A stretch of 33,200 nt of DNA, from positions 1 through 33,200 of the forward strand of contig JANLHP010000006.1 in NCBI GenBank assembly GCA_024654445.1, read 5' to 3'. Within the stretch, counting starts at the first letter, position 1, and every line of letters starts with the position of its first letter. The notes below the pieces were generated by a model. That model saw only the letters and a program-made list of their open reading frames with translations. It made no database searches and was not told the origin of the DNA. The translations under genes and the position numbers were made by a program. Below are positions 1-7,529 of this stretch, one piece after another. This DNA is from Candidatus Curtissbacteria bacterium (GTDB lineage: Bacteria; Patescibacteriota; Microgenomatia; Curtissbacterales; GWA2-41-24).

Positions 1-126
1 GTTGGGGTTGAGTTTTTGGTTTTCCCATTGAGCGAGAACAAAGTTGGCGTCGTAGGCCCTAAGGATCTTCCCTTCCGGCGATTCGTATAAACCGTTTCCG
101 ATTTTACGTGTGTAATCTCGTTCCAT
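1..126 (-). CDS. Truncated CDS, N-terminal 42 residues of an unknown protein
   Basis: An open frame starts at an ATG (base 126 on the minus strand) and runs off the left edge with no stop. The visible part begins MERDYTRKIGNGLYESPEG and is hydrophilic, with no signal peptide or membrane segment. It lies 32 nt downstream of the small membrane protein gene at 159-389, in the same direction, and no Shine-Dalgarno sequence precedes it. It is probably the next gene of the late operon. Too little is visible to assign a family. Confidence 0.5.
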   Translation of the reverse strand, partial: MERDYTRKIGNGLYESPEGKILRAYDANFVLAQWENQKLNPN

Positions 127-158
127 TTATTGTTTGTTTTTTAAAATAATGTCACTTG

Positions 159-389
159 TCATAAGCCGTCTGTTTTTTTATCGTCATTTAAGAGTTCCAG
201 TGCCTTTTCTCTGGCGGCTTTTTTGCTGCCGTTGTTGTTCAGAACAAGTAACAAAATTGAAGTTGAAAGTCTATCCAGCTTATTGTGCATCTTGTTAAGT
301 TGTCTTGTGGTTATCACCAGAAGAAAAGACGCTACGAACATGGGGTAAGTTTGGGGGTCGGAAGCAAGGCGAATCAAAAAATCGTCCAT
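159..389 (-). CDS. Small putative membrane protein (76 aa), unknown function
   Basis: A 76-residue protein with a hydrophobic stretch at about residues 15-30 (YPMFVASFLLVITTR). An amphipathic segment follows at about 31-52, and the tail is charged and lysine-rich. One membrane-spanning helix plus a basic cytoplasmic tail is compatible with a small holin or another membrane-acting phage protein, but no family motif is visible. The start is well supported: a perfect copy of the phage promoter element ends 6 nt before this ATG (390-425). It is divergent from the plus-strand trio that begins at 485, so it may be the first gene of a separate transcript running off the left edge. Confidence 0.55.
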   Translation of the reverse strand: MDDFLIRLASDPQTYPMFVASFLLVITTRQLNKMHNKLDRLSTSILLLVLNNNGSKKAAREKALELLNDDKKTDGL

Positions 390-425
390 GTTAAAAGCTT
401 AGAGTCGGATTTTATCGCAACGCAA
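390..425 (-). promoter_or_regulatory. Phage promoter element, leaderless type (upstream of the 159-389 gene)
   Basis: On the minus strand: TTGCGT at 425-420, an 18-nt spacer containing GATAAAA, TAAGCT at 401-396, then 6 nt to the ATG at 389. The 16 nt TTGCGTTGCGATAAAA are identical to those of the portal element at 30627-30662. The geometry puts the expected transcription start at or beside the start codon. Confidence 0.7.
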
Positions 426-432
426 ATCAAGT

Positions 433-460
433 TTGACTTTTGACGAAGAAGTGATAGTAT
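433..460 (+). promoter_or_regulatory. Putative plus-strand promoter for the 485-1154 trio
   Basis: TTGACT (433-438) and TAGTAT (455-460) are separated by 16 nt, about 25 nt before the ATG at 485. A second candidate is TTGACG (440-445) with TATTAT (466-471). It lacks the ATAAA spacer core of the minus-strand phage elements, so it looks like an ordinary sigma70-type site. This fits independent expression of the trio. Confidence 0.4.
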
Positions 461-484
461 GGTGTTATTATTCTGCCTGCCAGA

Positions 485-736
485 ATGGTAAAAACACTAC
501 TTGTTGTCATATTTTCATCTTTAATATTGGCTGGATGTACTTCTACCGATTCGTCAGTTAGCGGGATAACGGATACAAATTACTCAGAAGAAAGACCACC
601 ATCAACCGGGGATTATGATTGCTCAGATTTCTCAAGTCATTCAGAAGCTCAAGACTTTTTTGATTCGGAAGGTTATGGGGATCCACACGGGCTAGACCGT
701 GATGGAGATGGGGAAGCCTGTGAAACGCTACCATGA
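485..736 (+). CDS. Excalibur-domain lipoprotein
   Basis: An 83-residue protein. Residues 1-17 form a lipoprotein signal peptide with lipobox LAGC, so lipidation is predicted at Cys18. A low-complexity Ser/Thr linker follows. The C-terminal 40 residues form an Excalibur-like domain: a YDCSDF start and the motif [11 protein letters not shown], whose D-x-D-x-D-G loop is the calcium-binding signature. The two Cys residues are spaced as in that family. After export it would be anchored on the outer face of the cytoplasmic membrane. It is on the strand opposite to the late genes, has its own promoter candidate, and its stop overlaps the next ATG. No Shine-Dalgarno is evident. The role is unknown. 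Phage-encoded lipoproteins often act at the cell surface, for example in superinfection exclusion, but that is inference here. Confidence 0.85.
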   Translation: MVKTLLVVIFSSLILAGCTSTDSSVSGITDTNYSEERPPSTGDYDCSDFSSHSEAQDFFDSEGYGDPHGLDRDGDGEACETLP

Positions 737-1017
737 AGTTTAAGTTATTTATTATATTTTTAATTCTGGTTATAGGTAGTTTTCTTTTTTACTGGTTTCA
801 GATTAGAACTAGTGAGATTAGGAAGGAATGTCACAGAAGTAATTTTGACAGAGTCAACGAGTCAAATTTCGAATGGGCAGAAGGAAAAGAGTGGTCGCCT
901 ACGGGGACATATGAAAGAAGAGATCATCTGTGGGGTTGGGTCTATCCAGATCAAGGCGATTTGGAAGTAAAAACTACGAATTACAAACTTTGTTTACAGA
1001 AGGAAGGATTAAAGTGA
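733..1017 (+). CDS. Small single-pass membrane protein, unknown function
   Basis: A 94-residue protein. Residues about 4-21 ([18 protein letters not shown]) form a strongly hydrophobic N-terminal helix, and the rest is hydrophilic with two Cys residues (CHRSN and KLCLQ). This suggests an exported or periplasm-facing domain tethered by an N-terminal anchor. The ATG overlaps the stop of the Excalibur lipoprotein gene by 4 nt, so translation is probably coupled. No family recognised. Confidence 0.7.
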   Translation: MKFKLFIIFLILVIGSFLFYWFQIRTSEIRKECHRSNFDRVNESNFEWAEGKEWSPTGTYERRDHLWGWVYPDQGDLEVKTTNYKLCLQKEGLK

Positions 1018-1154
1018 AGGAAATAGCAGCTGGTGTAGCTTGGCTCACTGGCGGATTCTTGCTTTATAGGATTGGTCAAATATATGGGTTCTTGGCATTT
1101 ATGCTGGTATCAATTGTAGCCCTATTGATTTATCACAGCAGCAACGACAAGTAA
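1014..1154 (+). CDS. Small hydrophobic membrane protein (46 aa, GTG start)
   Basis: I place the start at GTG 1014, which overlaps the TGA of the previous gene (GTGA) and follows a purine-rich AAGGAAGG site by a few nt. An in-frame ATG at 930 also exists, but it lies deep inside the previous gene. The 46-residue product has two adjacent hydrophobic segments (about residues 6-20 and 24-41) and ends in a short polar tail, so it is an integral membrane peptide. It closes the plus-strand trio and ends 2 nt before the convergent 1157-3145 gene, with no obvious terminator between them. Function unknown. Confidence 0.55.
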   Translation: MKEIAAGVAWLTGGFLLYRIGQIYGFLAFMLVSIVALLIYHSSNDK

Positions 1155-1156
1155 GG

Positions 1157-3145
1157 TTATTTCGGTACTAAACTCTCTATTTGCTTCTTTTCCTGTTTGC
1201 TTTCTGTCGTTTCTTTTGGTTCCTTATATTTAAATCCGTACTTTTTGAAAACATTTTCCTGTATTCTGTCCCTAGACTTGGTAATTGCCTTTTGCTTGGC
1301 CTCGTTTGACAAGTTCTTGTAGGAGTCCGTAGTATGTGTCGTTTTATACCATTCGTCGTATTGTTTGTTAAATTCGTTATTCGCCTCTCTGAATTTGCTT
1401 TCCCCAACTTTTTCCTTAAACGCTGTTTGTGCTTTCGTAGGCTTCTTTGCCCACTCACTTTCAGATTTTCCGTAAGTGTTGGCTCCTATACCTAAGTTGT
1501 CAACAATCATTGCAAGCAAGGTGTCAGCAGAGTTTGGGTCTTTTTCAAGTTCTCTATAAGTGGTCACACCAATTGGCACAAATAAGGTCTCCAGTATGCT
1601 TTCAGCAGATTTAGGGTCTCTACCCTCGCGATCTTGGCCTTCAAAATAATTCCTAATAACTGCTGCTGCTGGGGAAAGTTTATTCTCAAAAAAGTTGTAT
1701 ATAACGTCTTTGCCTGTTTGTGCTCCAAATTCACCCGAATTGATAGGGCTGACCATGCCAGTAGTAGAAGATTTTGAAGACATTTTAAGTAGTCGTGCTG
1801 CTAGTGTAATCAGTGCGCTCGAGCCGCCAGTTACATCAAATCGTGTGTTACCAATCTTGATTTTCCCAAAATCGGCGCTTCTAGGATCTGTCTCAACACT
1901 TCCTGGACGCACTGCATTTGCTATTGCTAAAACAGCAGCCGTACCAGTAATTACTTTCACAAGGTTCACAGCAGCTTGCTTTCTGACAAAATTGCTTCCT
2001 CCAGCCCCGGTAAAAACATGGCCCAAGGTGTCAACTTGGCTCTTCAAAAATCTAGGAGAGAAAAAGATGTTATTAAGTGTTGTTGCCGTCGAACCCTCAA
2101 GTCTGCCTAGATTTCCTCTACCCGTTAAGGAATTAACCATTGAAGCAATTGGCTGAAGTTCTTTAGGGTCGTCGATATTTATGCCAGAGCGCTTGGCAAT
2201 TTCTAAGTATTTATCAAATATGTCTGCTCGCTGGCGGTAGACAAATCCTGTAAAGGCATTTTCGGAAGCCTTAAAAACTCTGCCAGCAAGGGGTACTTTG
2301 GTTGCTATAGTTCCTGGATACGCTTCTTCAATAGTTCCAATGGCAAGCTTTGCCTTCACCATCCGCTCGTAATTTGGTCGTGAAACGATGTCAGCATTCA
2401 ACTCGTCCATTACCTGTTTTCCGCCAAAAGTCTTGAAAATATCAACAAATGTTTTTCTGGCGTTTCTTTGCCAAATAAGGGGATTGGTCATTAAGGTTTT
2501 CCATCCTTGCCTAAAAATCGCGCTGTTATCTAGGGAAGCCTTAATAGACTTTGCATTTCCAGCAACATCGGAAAGATTCTGGCGTACATTTGTCGGTTTA
2601 GCTCTATCTGCCAAACTCAATCTTTTTGTACCCTCTTTGAGATCATTCGTGTAATTCATCAACTCTACTTTTGCTCTACCATATGCAATTCTTTGTGTTT
2701 CATCAGCAAAAGTTAGGTCCTCTTTCTGTAGGGTTCTTGCTTCTTGAACCTTCTTAGATAAATCAGAAATAGTTTTCGCTTCCTGTTCTGTTACACCAAA
2801 TCCTAACCTAGTAGAAGCCAAATCTTGTAAAAATACCTTTTCTTCTTCAGGGCTTAGTATTTTGTCCATTCTTTCGATTCTGGAAATTAGGTCTCGTTTG
2901 GCTTGTGGGGTAATACCAGATACTTTTTTGGCCCAAGTTATGTAGCCTCTTTGCTGATTTTTCAGAAGTAATTTACTCTCAAAAAGGCCATTTACCTGTA
3001 CTCCATTTTCTTTCCCGACCAGCTTTTCAAGGAAAGCACGCCTCTCTTCGCTGGTCATTTTTCCCAGTTCGTCAGGGTTAAGAGTGCCATCTTTCAAGGC
3101 TCTTTTAAATTCTTGTACTTTTTCTGGTATTAAACAAAATGTCAT
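1157..3145 (-). CDS. Large internal-virion/ejection-type protein (662 aa)
   Basis: A long, mostly helical, charged protein with no signal peptide. Residues 1-200 are coiled-coil-like. Residues about 210-350 are a conserved-looking helical region, and 392-412 is a hydrophobic segment (NLVKVITGTAAVLAIANAV). The following block, with DPRSADFGKIKIGNTRFDV near 420-438, resembles the C-terminal regions of very large phage polyvalent proteins (LPD38-like, from memory of the pattern). The tail is lysine/glutamate-rich. It follows the 655-aa RelA/SpoT-like gene by 1 nt and is the last gene of the late minus-strand block. The hydrophobic segment in an otherwise soluble protein fits an internal or ejected virion protein that inserts into membrane. 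That role is inferred from position and composition. Confidence 0.7.
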   Translation of the reverse strand: MTFCLIPEKVQEFKRALKDGTLNPDELGKMTSEERRAFLEKLVGKENGVQVNGLFESKLLLKNQQRGYITWAKKVSGITPQAKRDLISRIERMDKILSPEEEKVFLQDLASTRLGFGVTEQEAKTISDLSKKVQEARTLQKEDLTFADETQRIAYGRAKVELMNYTNDLKEGTKRLSLADRAKPTNVRQNLSDVAGNAKSIKASLDNSAIFRQGWKTLMTNPLIWQRNARKTFVDIFKTFGGKQVMDELNADIVSRPNYERMVKAKLAIGTIEEAYPGTIATKVPLAGRVFKASENAFTGFVYRQRADIFDKYLEIAKRSGINIDDPKELQPIASMVNSLTGRGNLGRLEGSTATTLNNIFFSPRFLKSQVDTLGHVFTGAGGSNFVRKQAAVNLVKVITGTAAVLAIANAVRPGSVETDPRSADFGKIKIGNTRFDVTGGSSALITLAARLLKMSSKSSTTGMVSPINSGEFGAQTGKDVIYNFFENKLSPAAAVIRNYFEGQDREGRDPKSAESILETLFVPIGVTTYRELEKDPNSADTLLAMIVDNLGIGANTYGKSESEWAKKPTKAQTAFKEKVGESKFREANNEFNKQYDEWYKTTHTTDSYKNLSNEAKQKAITKSRDRIQENVFKKYGFKYKEPKETTESKQEKKQIESLVPK

Positions 3146-3146
3146 A

Positions 3147-5114
3147 TTAACACTTGATACTTTCTACGAATTTTCCCCAATCATACTTATCTGGCGTCTT
3201 AACTCTCTTTTGAATATCAGCAACTACTTTGTTGCTCATTTCCGTTGGTGTTTTCCCGCTGTATCTTCTCTTAAATGCTTCTTCTCGCACTTTTACTATG
3301 TCACTCATTAGTTTTACTGGGGAATCAGGGTCTATTTCGGTCAGGATGCTTAATTCCTGCCCAAGACGGGTAGACTGTAGTGATGCCAGCCTTCTTGCGA
3401 GCGCTACGTCACCTTCTGCCAGGTTTTGCATGGCAACATAGATAGAATTGCGAAGTATCCCTTTGGGGGCTTCTTTCTCTCCCGCCAGAACTGCGAGCGC
3501 TTCGTTTGGGTTTTTGCTCACGTAATCAGAAGCTTTGGCGATATTTTCCTTCTTACTCATTTCTTTGTAAGTAGAGAGGCCGAGCTGGTCTTTTATTTCT
3601 TGTGGTGCTTTATCTAGGGATTTGGTAACTCGTGCTTCCAGTCGGCTTAGTTTTTCTTTGCCTTCTCCAACTGGTAACTGGTTACGAGGAACTTTTATTT
3701 CAGATTCACCTTTCATTAAGTCGTTGGCAATTTTGTTCGACCTTATCTTGTCTGCTTCATGTTCAGCCATTCTATTTTTTGGAATGACTTTCAAGTCACG
3801 CCACTTCTCATAAATCGGATGGATTGCGTCTGCGACCCTTTTACTCTGTTCTGTATGGACTTGAAATTCTACTGGCTCACCATTTTTGAGTCTGGCTTGA
3901 ATATTTATGCCCCGATAGCCAAAAGGTGAGGGGCTCTTAAAATAATCCTGTGAATCGACAACCTTTAATTTTTTGGTGACCGCCTCAGTAGCTTGTTGAA
4001 CTTTATCTTGTGTAGTAATAACCCTTCCTGCGAGTACATCCGCGAACTCGTCTGCATTTCTACTTTCATTCTGGAAACGGATAATTTTTCCCTTAATACT
4101 TTCTGGAGATTTAATTCTTGTTTTAAAAGTACCCCCAATATCTTTAGCTACTTCCGTTACTATAGAATCAAAATCAGCCTTGTTTTCTTGACCTATCTTT
4201 TGGAGTCTGTTAATATTCGCATCAGCTATGACCGATTCAGTACCCCGCTTTGTTAAAAGAGGATCTAACATTTTTCGAATAGACGAAACCCCAGAAGGAG
4301 CACTAACCGCTTTCAAGCTTGTTGACCGTGCTTGGGTTGAGGTTGGTTTCCCAGCGGAGAAAGAATTTGAAGGAATGCCACTTGATCCTTCCGAAATTGC
4401 CTCTTTACCCAAAGACTTACCTGCTGCTTGAGGCTTAACAGCATTTTTAACTATTTTCCCTCCCGTTTCTTCAATCGTTTCTTTGACGAACTTTTTCATC
4501 GCCGACCTAGCGCTAGTCTTTATTCCCATCGTAGCTAGGTTTCCAATTGGAATAAAATCAGCAACATCGAACGCAACAGAAATAGCAGGATTGGCAAACG
4601 CTGTAGTAAGTGCCTCTCCCCATCGTTTATTGTCCATGTGGTCTTTAACCTCACTGACAGTTTTTGGTAAATTCTTGATGCCCTGTTTAAGTTCTTTTTT
4701 GCCCTCTTTGGTCGATAAAAGCTCAAGGCTTTTGCCCCAGCTTTGTGCGACTGATCCAGGCATTTGCCCCACAAAGTCTACGATTTCATCATATAGGCCT
4801 TTGCTTTTGTATTTTTCAGCAACTTTGGGATAAATACGATCTGGCGCTTTCTGTAAAAGTCTGCCAAATGGTGCGCCGAGTCCTTCGTCAGGGTTTGGCT
4901 TACTTGTAACTGCTTTCTTAAAACCATCAAAAACAGACCTTACTGATGTAATTAGTTTGCTCTCCTGTTTTGGTTGAGCCTGTGGTGCCGTGACAAATGC
5001 CCCTGGCTCATTTCTTGCGCTTTGGGCGCTGGAGATTGGTTGTATTACCCGATTCGAAGTTTGAAACTGTGGGGCATTATTTGCGTTGCCCCCAGAAATA
5101 GGTTGAATAACCAT
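3147..5114 (-). CDS. Virion-associated protein with RelA/SpoT-like nucleotidyltransferase domain (655 aa)
   Basis: Residues 1-60 are Gln/Asn-rich and disordered; 60-215 are helical; 215-280 are a Ser-rich linker. Residues about 310-440 form a RelA/SpoT-type synthetase fold. Visible motifs are RIKSPESIKGK (333-343), matching the family's R-x-K-S-x-x-S-I-x-x-K; ADVLAGRVI with D359 at the metal-binding Asp position; GYRGINI with Y400 at the nucleobase-stacking Tyr; and EFQVHT with E416 at the catalytic Glu. The C-terminus is helical. Known enzymes of this fold make (p)ppGpp or, in toxSAS toxins, pyrophosphorylate tRNA or make (pp)pApp. No HD hydrolase domain is seen. The gene sits among internal-virion-type genes (1-nt spacing on both sides), so a cargo enzyme delivered with the DNA is a reasonable inference. 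The substrate is unknown. Confidence 0.75.
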   Translation of the reverse strand: MVIQPISGGNANNAPQFQTSNRVIQPISSAQSARNEPGAFVTAPQAQPKQESKLITSVRSVFDGFKKAVTSKPNPDEGLGAPFGRLLQKAPDRIYPKVAEKYKSKGLYDEIVDFVGQMPGSVAQSWGKSLELLSTKEGKKELKQGIKNLPKTVSEVKDHMDNKRWGEALTTAFANPAISVAFDVADFIPIGNLATMGIKTSARSAMKKFVKETIEETGGKIVKNAVKPQAAGKSLGKEAISEGSSGIPSNSFSAGKPTSTQARSTSLKAVSAPSGVSSIRKMLDPLLTKRGTESVIADANINRLQKIGQENKADFDSIVTEVAKDIGGTFKTRIKSPESIKGKIIRFQNESRNADEFADVLAGRVITTQDKVQQATEAVTKKLKVVDSQDYFKSPSPFGYRGINIQARLKNGEPVEFQVHTEQSKRVADAIHPIYEKWRDLKVIPKNRMAEHEADKIRSNKIANDLMKGESEIKVPRNQLPVGEGKEKLSRLEARVTKSLDKAPQEIKDQLGLSTYKEMSKKENIAKASDYVSKNPNEALAVLAGEKEAPKGILRNSIYVAMQNLAEGDVALARRLASLQSTRLGQELSILTEIDPDSPVKLMSDIVKVREEAFKRRYSGKTPTEMSNKVVADIQKRVKTPDKYDWGKFVESIKC

Positions 5115-6233
5115 TTAAGAAACAAATTTTCCTTCTTTAAATTCATCTAAACTTTCTTGAGCTGGTCCCCAAGGGGAATAAGAGTTATAGAGTCTGTAAA
5201 TCTCATCAATGCTTAAGCCGTTTGTCCCGCCATAATGAGGCACTAATTGTCTCGGGGTAACACCTGCCTTAACATCATTAATGAAGTTTTGTTGAGTTTG
5301 CTGGGCGTCTACGTTTTTTTGATCAGAGACAGATGCCGCTTTTGGCTTACTTGAAGCTACATTCTGCCTGCTTATAATCTGTCCGGTTCTTGAGTTAATA
5401 ACCGCAAAGCCCTGGTTTGTGCCATCGTCAAAGGAGATTGTGCTTGTTTGAATATTCTTTTCTCTTTGGGCATTGATGGCGCTGTAGATCATGCTGCTTG
5501 AAATTCCTGTTGACCGTGTAAGGTTGGCTATAGCTTCACCGCTTGCGTTATCCAAAGCTCCGGCAGAAAGAAGCGTATTAAACTGGTTTAGGGCTTGTGT
5601 AGCAGCCTGAGAGTTAATATCAAATTGCTTAACCTGTAAATTAAGCTGTGTTTCAATGTCGGCCTTTTTAGTAGCTATCTGGTTTTGCAGTGCCAAAGTA
5701 TCCTGCGCGAATTTCGCGTCCAGTTTCGCAATCCTTCCTGTCATTGTCGCCTCGGACAAGAAGGGGTTATCTTTAATTTTGGCGACTGCTTCATTTTTTG
5801 CCAGTGTTTTTGCGTTAAGGTCTGCCTCAATGTCCCTAACGCCTGAATTTGCGTATAAACTTTCATACTGTTGAGGTAGGTTTATAGTCTCGGGTGCTTG
5901 AAACCCTGCCTCTGTTCCGGAACCACCCGGACCTGAAGGCCCGGAAGGCCCGGAAGGTTGAGGTGTTGCGGAAGGTTGGAAAGTCCGTTGCTGCTCTTGA
6001 AGATAGGATTGAAACTGTGGGAATGGTACGTTTTGCGCCTGCGCCGATTGCCTGTTTACCTCTTCGGAAACTTGTTGCCCTGCGCCAATTTGGCTAGAGC
6101 GAGAGTTAATCTGGCCTGGCGCAGATAAGGTTCCCTGTGCAAATTGTTGCCCATCATACCAACCAAGTTCATTAGCTTGTATTACTTGCCCGCTATTTAA
6201 CTTAACTTGGTTTCCTGAAACAATGCTCGCCAT
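5115..6233 (-). CDS. Putative internal virion protein, coiled-coil and Gln/Ala-rich (372 aa)
   Basis: Residues 1-90 are polar and Gln-rich. A Pro/Gly/Ser segment (about 92-106, with repeated PSGPSG) acts as a linker. Residues about 130-230 are helical and rich in Ala, Gln and Asn, likely coiled coil. The C-terminal 100 residues include a short globular-looking piece (VTPRQLVPHYGGTNG). There is no signal peptide or enzyme motif. Its stop abuts the RelA/SpoT-like gene, and the start follows the homing endonuclease stop by 1 nt without a Shine-Dalgarno site. Composition and position between the adaptor and the other large proteins fit a podovirus-type internal core or ejection protein. No named family recognised. 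Confidence 0.65.
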   Translation of the reverse strand: MASIVSGNQVKLNSGQVIQANELGWYDGQQFAQGTLSAPGQINSRSSQIGAGQQVSEEVNRQSAQAQNVPFPQFQSYLQEQQRTFQPSATPQPSGPSGPSGPGGSGTEAGFQAPETINLPQQYESLYANSGVRDIEADLNAKTLAKNEAVAKIKDNPFLSEATMTGRIAKLDAKFAQDTLALQNQIATKKADIETQLNLQVKQFDINSQAATQALNQFNTLLSAGALDNASGEAIANLTRSTGISSSMIYSAINAQREKNIQTSTISFDDGTNQGFAVINSRTGQIISRQNVASSKPKAASVSDQKNVDAQQTQQNFINDVKAGVTPRQLVPHYGGTNGLSIDEIYRLYNSYSPWGPAQESLDEFKEGKFVS

Positions 6234-6234
6234 T

Positions 6235-6747
6235 TTATGTATTCACTCCAATCTGGTTAAGATATGCAAATTCACCGAAGTATTGTTTTGCTGCATAGTT
6301 ATATGCTTCCCCTGCTTGTTCTGATGTTTTGAAATAACCTAAACAAATTCTTTTCTTATTTACATTTATTTCAGCTCTCCACCTTTTTATCCTTTTATGA
6401 TCGTTGGCAAAGAAAACTCCTTTAAAGCCATTCTTACTACTTCTTGTATTTTGCATATTTTGTGTCCAACTTCCTATCCTTAAATTTTCTTTTCTATTAT
6501 CTAGTCCATTAAAATTTTTATGATCAGTTGTTTTATCTTCTGGACAATCAATTATTAAATTATGCATATAAATATTTTTATATTTTGTTTTATCAAATTT
6601 ATTGTCTTTGTTTTTAAAATATTCTCGTCTATGAGCATATCCATTATCATAATGCCACCTAAATTGGTTTAGATAGTCAAAATCTTCATTATCTACAATA
6701 ACGAATTTACCTTTTCCAATTTTTCCACTTAATTCTATTTTCTTCAT
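6235..6747 (-). CDS. HNH homing endonuclease with AP2 DNA-binding domain
   Basis: A 170-residue protein. An N-terminal segment leads into an HNH nuclease core: MHNLI near residue 81, then DHKNFNGLDNRKENLR (about 95-110), which carries the His and the paired Asn residues of the H-N-H motif. The C-terminal part (GFKGVFF...WRAEINVNKKRICLGYFKTSEQAGEAYNYAA) is a textbook AP2 domain used for DNA binding in phage homing endonucleases. The ATG overlaps the adaptor stop (ATGA). The gene is clearly more AT-rich than its neighbours, which fits recent insertion of a free-standing selfish element between two structural genes. It does not interrupt any neighbouring frame. Confidence 0.9.
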   Translation of the reverse strand: MKKIELSGKIGKGKFVIVDNEDFDYLNQFRWHYDNGYAHRREYFKNKDNKFDKTKYKNIYMHNLIIDCPEDKTTDHKNFNGLDNRKENLRIGSWTQNMQNTRSSKNGFKGVFFANDHKRIKRWRAEINVNKKRICLGYFKTSEQAGEAYNYAAKQYFGEFAYLNQIGVNT

Positions 6748-7484
6748 ATATCAAAGCGCCCGCGTAAGTCCTTGCTATTACTTCCTCCAAACATATCAGA
6801 AACTTCAAACATTGGTTGTAGCTTTTCAAACTTCGCCTGCTCCCGTGCAATTTTGCCCCAAGCAACCGCGAGTATCTGTTTGGCCTCAGCGCTTCTGAAT
6901 TGGGCGGATTTGTCTTCATCAGTTTTAGCTTTTAGAATTGCGACTGCTTCAAGTTGTATGGCTTCATTAGCCTCTGGAGTAGAGTAAGAAAAGACTGTCG
7001 TATCACTATCGGCACTCATAGCAGTAACCACTTTTATCCCCCAGATACAGATGACACCTATTCCTGTTGCAAGGCTTCCAAGTGTGGTAGGTACAGGCCA
7101 GATAAAGAACCTTCTCCATTGGTTCGCCCACTTTTTATCGGTTGAGTCTGGGTTATCTTCTTTCCAATTTAAGTAATCATCAAAAGAAAGCGGGCTTCCG
7201 TCCGGGTCTTCACCATAGCGCTCTTCTTCTGCGTCAGAATTAGTGATTGAAAGTTTCCAAATAGAATTAGAACGCCAGTTTTGAGGATAGTCGTAGTATT
7301 CTTGATTGGCTTGGGTAACAGTTTTTTTTGCGTCCTGAAGTTCTGGCCACGGCAATAGACCCCCTGCCTTCCTGTAGGCTCGGTTTATAGCCCTGTCAAT
7401 AAGGTTAGGAGAATATAACGTAGATTCATCACCTACGGTTAAGTCGTCTTGGCAAGCTACCCGTATATCCGCTAAAGTAACCAT
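6744..7484 (-). CDS. Head-tail adaptor/connector-like protein (246 aa)
   Basis: The N-terminus (LADIRVACQDDL) and the following helical block (PNLIDRAINRAYRKAGG) match the usual start of phage head-tail connector proteins, where several helices pack under the portal. Residues about 120-160 contain a beta-rich insert (RRFFIWPVPTTLGSLATGIGVICIWG). The C-terminal third is again helical (EANEAIQLEAVAILKAKTDEDKSAQ...). Length and layout fit a gp4/gp6-type adaptor. The gene has its own phage promoter element, ending 7 nt before the ATG, and no Shine-Dalgarno site. Assignment rests on fold-like pattern and position, not a diagnostic motif. Confidence 0.65.
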   Translation of the reverse strand: MVTLADIRVACQDDLTVGDESTLYSPNLIDRAINRAYRKAGGLLPWPELQDAKKTVTQANQEYYDYPQNWRSNSIWKLSITNSDAEEERYGEDPDGSPLSFDDYLNWKEDNPDSTDKKWANQWRRFFIWPVPTTLGSLATGIGVICIWGIKVVTAMSADSDTTVFSYSTPEANEAIQLEAVAILKAKTDEDKSAQFRSAEAKQILAVAWGKIAREQAKFEKLQPMFEVSDMFGGSNSKDLRGRFDI

Positions 7485-7521
7485 ACTCTCAAGGTTAGAG
7501 GTGGATTTTATTTAAAGGCAA
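7485..7521 (-). promoter_or_regulatory. Phage promoter element, leaderless type (upstream of adaptor gene)
   Basis: Minus strand: TTGCCT at 7521-7516, 18-nt spacer with AATAAAA, TAACCT at 7497-7492, then 7 nt to the ATG at 7484. The promoter region fills the gap between the fibre paralogues and the adaptor gene. Confidence 0.7.
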
Positions 7522-7529
7522 GAGAAGAT

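Noticed and set aside
127-158. Possible terminator after the 159-389 gene
   Set aside because: TGACA repeats there are direct rather than inverted, so no stable stem forms before the A/T-rich stretch.
1695-4833. Several plus-strand frames across the two large minus-strand genes
   Set aside because: They lie wholly inside long minus-strand genes with clear coding features, lack start sites, and show no domain or membrane logic.
6234-6270. Promoter-like TTGCAT 36 nt before the 372-aa gene
   Set aside because: The distance matches, but the ATAAA core and TAnnCT box are missing, and the bases are coding sequence of the homing endonuclease. Chance similarity is likely.
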